This document shows positions 60,001 to 64,000 of a stretch of 64,000 nucleotides of DNA, piece after piece. Positions within the stretch are counted from its first letter, which is position 1. The number at the start of each line of letters is the position of its first letter. Location of the stretch: the NCBI RefSeq assembly GCF_000708205.1, contig NW_014575553.1:397892-461891 (forward strand), read 5' to 3'. The notes under the pieces are model-generated. The model did not search any database. It saw only the letters and a program-made list of their open reading frames with translations, and had not been told where the DNA came from. The position numbers and the translations under genes were made by a program. This DNA comes from Mixia osmundae IAM 14324. Taxonomy: Eukaryota > Basidiomycota > Mixiomycetes > Mixiales > Mixiaceae.

Positions 60001-63000
60001 AGTTTGATGGAGATCCATTCGGCATCATCTATCAGGAACGGATCAGACACGATGACCTGTTTCATCACTCTCTGTGCACTGCGGTCACGGAAATCCTTGC
60101 CAACGGTAAAGTTCCAGAAATTATGCGAGCCGAGGTAGCGAGCCAGGGTTGTTCTGAGCGAATCTAGCTTCTCTGGCGTAATTCGCCACAGCTTCCTCGC
60201 GGGCAGAGTATCGGCGAAGATGAGCTCTGGATTCTGCTCGTTCCAGAAAGTCTCCAGAGGCTTTTCTGCCATTCGCGCAGCCATGGGCGTGCCCGGCTTG
60301 GGCGGGAGAAAGACGTGGGTCGGCAGGGTGTAGTTGTACCAGCGTGAGTCGCAATTTGAGCGAGGATTGAAGCCGCCGGTGACGCGAGGGCAAGCCCATA
60401 CTCTGAGATGATCAGGCAGATGTCGATTGATGTGTTCCACGATGTTGTCTGACGATGCGAGCGTTGTGGGCTGCAGAATGAGCTTGAGCGAGAACAGGTT
60501 GCCAGCCGCGTGTACGCCAGCGTCCGTCCTGGCTGTCCTCGCTAGACCGACCTGCATGACTGATCTGTGTTGAGACCACCTCAGAGGGGGCTTGACGGAC
60601 CTTACTAGCGCTCTCTGCGTTGTCCTTGCTGATGCAGCCTGCTTTGACGAGTCCTTCAAAGAAAGCGCCCTCGATCGTGCGCAGCTCGCTCTGACTGGTC
60701 GCAAGCCATCTCATGAGCTTGCATGTACCCTCTTTGACACAAGGCAGTCACATTTGAGAGCCATAGTAGCCTGTGCCGCAGTAGCCGACGAGGAGAGCCA
60801 CTTTGCGCTTGGGCAGCTTATTAGGCGACGAAGTTGACGCTACTGGCTGTTCGGACGGGGAGGCTATGCGTGCTCGCTTCGCTTCAGGCTCTCTGACGGG
60901 CGAGGCGGACTTGTCCCTCCTTGGCAGAGGCACATCGCTCGTCATCAGTCGGCGTGAGTTGGAGAGAGTCGAAATTATTGTCGTCAGCTCGTCATCATCG
61001 CATCGTCAGCACTCTCGTCAGCCATGTCCTCGCTCGAGGGCGGCTTGTATGCCTTCACACTGCCGCAAGAGATCCTTGCCTGTCTCCAAGTGCGCTCCTT
61101 CGGCGGTCAAGCGACAGAGACGGGCCCAGTGGAGCCAGTCCAGCAGCAAGTTCGCAATGGACTCCAGTCAACCTCACTGGGCTGTGCGACCTGCGCCGTC
61201 GTTGTCTTTGCCGATCTGCCAGAGCAGAGAGAGCACTTTCGATCAGACTGGCATCGCTACAATCTCAAGCAGGCCGCCTCATCGTCACAGCAGCAGCAGC
61301 AGCAGCAGCAGCCCATCACTGAGGAACGATTTCATGGGCTCATAGACAGTCAGTCCTGCGGCATCCTCTTGTGGCTTGTATGTTGACAAGAGCCTCATAG
61401 ATCTCTCAGCATCCATCTCGGGCTCAGAAGGCAGCTCGAGCGACCTTGAGACCGATGAAGACTCCCGATCAGGCCTACAGCGACTACTCGCGCGCCAACG
61501 GCTCACGAACGATCTGGCCACAGACTCCAGCGAGGAGCGAGACAGCCGAGGTCCACGATCTCCACTGCTCTGGTTCACCGCCGAGCCTGCACTGAGTGAT
61601 ACTCAGATTGGTATCTACCGTGCCCTCTTTCCGTCGGATGCCAAAGCAACACGCGATCGCCCGGCCGCGGCATGGCTGTCAGAGCTTGCAGAGCTGCAGG
61701 TGAAGCCTCACATACCGAAGCCGCCGAAAGCACTTCGGGCTCAGGTGGCTCCTGCTGATAACGCAGCGTCGACTGAGCCGCACTCGCGATCCTGGCTCAT
61801 GATCATGATCGGCGGCGGTCACTTTGCTGCCATGCTTGTCTCACTCGTGCCCAAGCTGGTCTACAAGGGCACGAAACTTGAGAAGGAGCCCGAGGTGTTT
61901 GCGAGCAAGACCTTTCATCGATATACTACTCGGCGCAAGCAAGGCGGCGCCCAGTCTGCGAATGACAACGCGAAGGGAAACGCAAAGTCTGCGGGAGCAG
62001 GATTGCGTCGCTACAACGAAGCTGCCTTGACAGATGAGGTCCGAGAGCTGCTCCACGACTGGCGTGAGGACATTGCCCGGACAGAAGCAATCTTCTTGCG
62101 GTCCAGTCGGGCGAATCATAAAGTCTTCTTCGGATATCCTAATGCTGTGCTTGAGAAGCGCGACCCGAGGATACGAGGCATCCCCTTTCCGACGAAGCGT
62201 CCTACTTTATCGGAGCTGACGAGAGCCTTTCAAGAGCTCACTCAACCAAGAATCTCTCATCTCACTGCCGATGCGCTTGCTGCCCTCGATGCCGAATATC
62301 TTGCTTCGATCGCGCCTAAGCCCAAGCCGAAGCCGGTAGAGAGTAAGGTCACGCCGAAGCCTGTCGAGCCAAAGTTGTCGAGCGAAGAGATTGAGCACCG
62401 AGAACGGTGGCAGCGCGTTGTCGACATGGTGCACAAAGGTCGTCTGGACGCCTTGTGCCAATTCATTGCCCGACATCAAGCGAAACCAGAGACCAATGCT
62501 GCCGGCGTCGATTACTTGCATGACTTACCTGGCTTCCTCAAGGAGTCGGCCACCGCTACGACGCTGCTACATCTCGCAAGCCAAGCCGATCAGCCGGAGA
62601 TAGTGCGCTGGCTCTTGTACGAGCAGCGGGCAGATCCTACGCTTGCAGCCTCGCTCAGTCAGCATCACACTCATCGTGCACCTCAGACGCCATACGAGCT
62701 TGCACGCTCGAAGGAAACGCGCAACGTCTTTCGGGTGTGTTACTATGAGCACCCCGATTGGTGGAACTGGTCAGCTTCAGACGGCGCAAGAGTGCCTAGC
62801 GCGCTCGACTCAGCTGCAGAACAGCTTCACAAGGCGCGAGAGCAAGACCGCCTGCAAGCTCTGCGGGACAAGGCTCAAGCCAAGGAAGCTGCTAGACAGA
62901 AGGAAGCAGCGGCCGAAGCTGCACGACAAGCAGAAGCCGATGCCGAGACGGTTGCATTGGAGAGAGCCAAAGTACTCGCTACTCCGTCGGTCAAACCACG

Positions 63001-64000
63001 ACGACTTGGCGGGGGACCGCCTGCTAAGCTCGAGAGAGCTCGTAACAACGATGCCGGCCTGGACGAAGCTGCACGAATGCGCATCGAGCGAGAGCGCCGT
63101 GCACGAGCTGCGGAAGCACGTCTTGCCGGCAAGTGAGTGTTGCAGCAGATGCATTAGCTTCAGCCGTGGATCTTCAGGCACGCATGAGTCACATTCTGCA
63201 CAGCAAGGTATGTGCGTACTAGATGAGCAAGCTCGACCCATTCGTGCACGGCGCGCGAGTGACCTTCGCTGCCCAGTGTCGGCAGGATGTCGGGATGCCA
63301 AACGCGTATCGATTGGAAGCCGCCCACTGCTTGGAGTGTCTTTGTCGTCTCGAGGTCTTGCACGAGTGGCGGTTCAACCGCTGGCTCGCGCGACAGCGAG
63401 GCGGTCTTGGCTTGCCACAATTGGGCGACCTCTTGCTCGAGTGTCTGAGCTGTATCAGGGCCGTCGCGCTCTTCGTCTTCGTCTGCCTGGGAAGAGTCGG
63501 GCGATAGCGCGAACCGTTGCTTGCGCGGGCTTCTGCGCAAACCAGGCACCACGCCTTCCAATTTGGCGCGTTTGGGCGCTCGCTGGGGCGTTCTGGGGCC
63601 TTGATGCTTCGCCCCTGAGGACTGTGCCGAGTGGAGTGATGTGCCCTGGGCTTGCAAGACGACGCCGGTGTAGCCGCTCGGCAGGTCGAGGTCGAGAGCG
63701 CACATGAGCCTGCCTCTAAAGCTAGCCTGGTGGTAATGACAGCCTTGCTTTGCTGGAACCGCTGTTTTGGTCGCTTCGACAGACGAGACGGACGTGGCAG
63801 GAGTGAAGGTAGAGGCGCCATCAGACGATGCCCCCGGCGTCATTGACTGACTGGAGATCTCACTGGCGCTAGCTTGGCTGCTCTCCACGCCGAGCGACGC
63901 GGTCGTGATCTGTGCTTCTGAAGGCGCCAAGGGCTGCGCCTGTGCATTGAGCGGCGCCGACTGGACAACGAAGTAGCGCTCGATTTGTGCTGGCCCGTCG

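Overview
The window reads as nuclear DNA of a compact fungal genome, most likely a basidiomycete. The evidence is almost back-to-back protein genes, very short introns (nearly all 43-64 nt, with GT..AG ends and CTGAC/CTAAC-like branch sites), GC-rich third codon positions and a typical fungal gene set. Fungus-only genes include the DASH subunit DAD3, a LAS1 of fungal layout, an APSES/ankyrin cell-cycle factor, Kre9-like and DUF7729-like GPI proteins and an SMP/C2 protein of the Mug190 type. Intron size and base composition would suit a small-genome Pucciniomycotina yeast such as Mixia, but that placement is inference. I saw no transposon, virus-like element, CRISPR array, rRNA or tRNA. Six ambiguous bases at 52916-52974 mark one weak spot in the assembly. 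Most exon chains below were built by eye and checked for an intact reading frame over their whole length.

Layout. 1-12.4 kb: UNG1 (cut by the window edge), a Ser/Pro-rich unknown, a membrane protein, TFIIE-alpha, mitochondrial DNA polymerase gamma, Pol III subunit RPC34 and a small coiled-coil protein. 12.4-25.7 kb: a Mug190-like SMP/C2 protein, LAS1, an MBP1-like APSES factor, COQ9, an acidic unknown, MAM33 and a glycerol-3-phosphate acyltransferase. 25.8-38.3 kb is the surface and secretory stretch: a Kre9-like GPI protein, a single-pass Pro-rich protein, an RlpA-like barrel protein, a tail-anchored SAM protein, two tetraspan proteins, a DUF7729-like GPI protein and a RING-like protein. It also holds the only gene-poor interval, 35.7-37.65 kb. 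38.8-51.1 kb: an F-box-like membrane protein, a PACT-domain spindle-pole protein, a PXMP4 homologue, DAD3, TFB5, an Inp2/vezatin-like protein and PRP18. 51.5-64 kb: histone H2B, a PITH protein, two convergent secreted-protein genes near the ambiguous bases, IST3, TFIIB, guanylate kinase, PUS1, VMS1 and RNase H2 subunit C (cut by the window edge).

Housekeeping functions dominate: RNA polymerase II and III initiation (TFA1, TFB5, SUA7, RPC34), splicing (PRP18, IST3), RNA processing and modification (LAS1, PUS1), DNA maintenance (UNG1, MIP1, RNase H2C), mitosis (PACT protein, DAD3, MBP1-like) and mitochondria (MIP1, COQ9, MAM33, VMS1). Many genes are divergent pairs with 8-230 bp between start codons, and many convergent pairs have only 18-110 bp between stops.

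The points most worth a second look are an internal tandem duplication of about 190 residues in the mitochondrial DNA polymerase, together with a changed exonuclease motif; a TCACCGGT element shared by four divergent promoters; repeated GC-AG introns; an F-box-like protein with membrane segments; and a 5-nt first coding exon in IST3.
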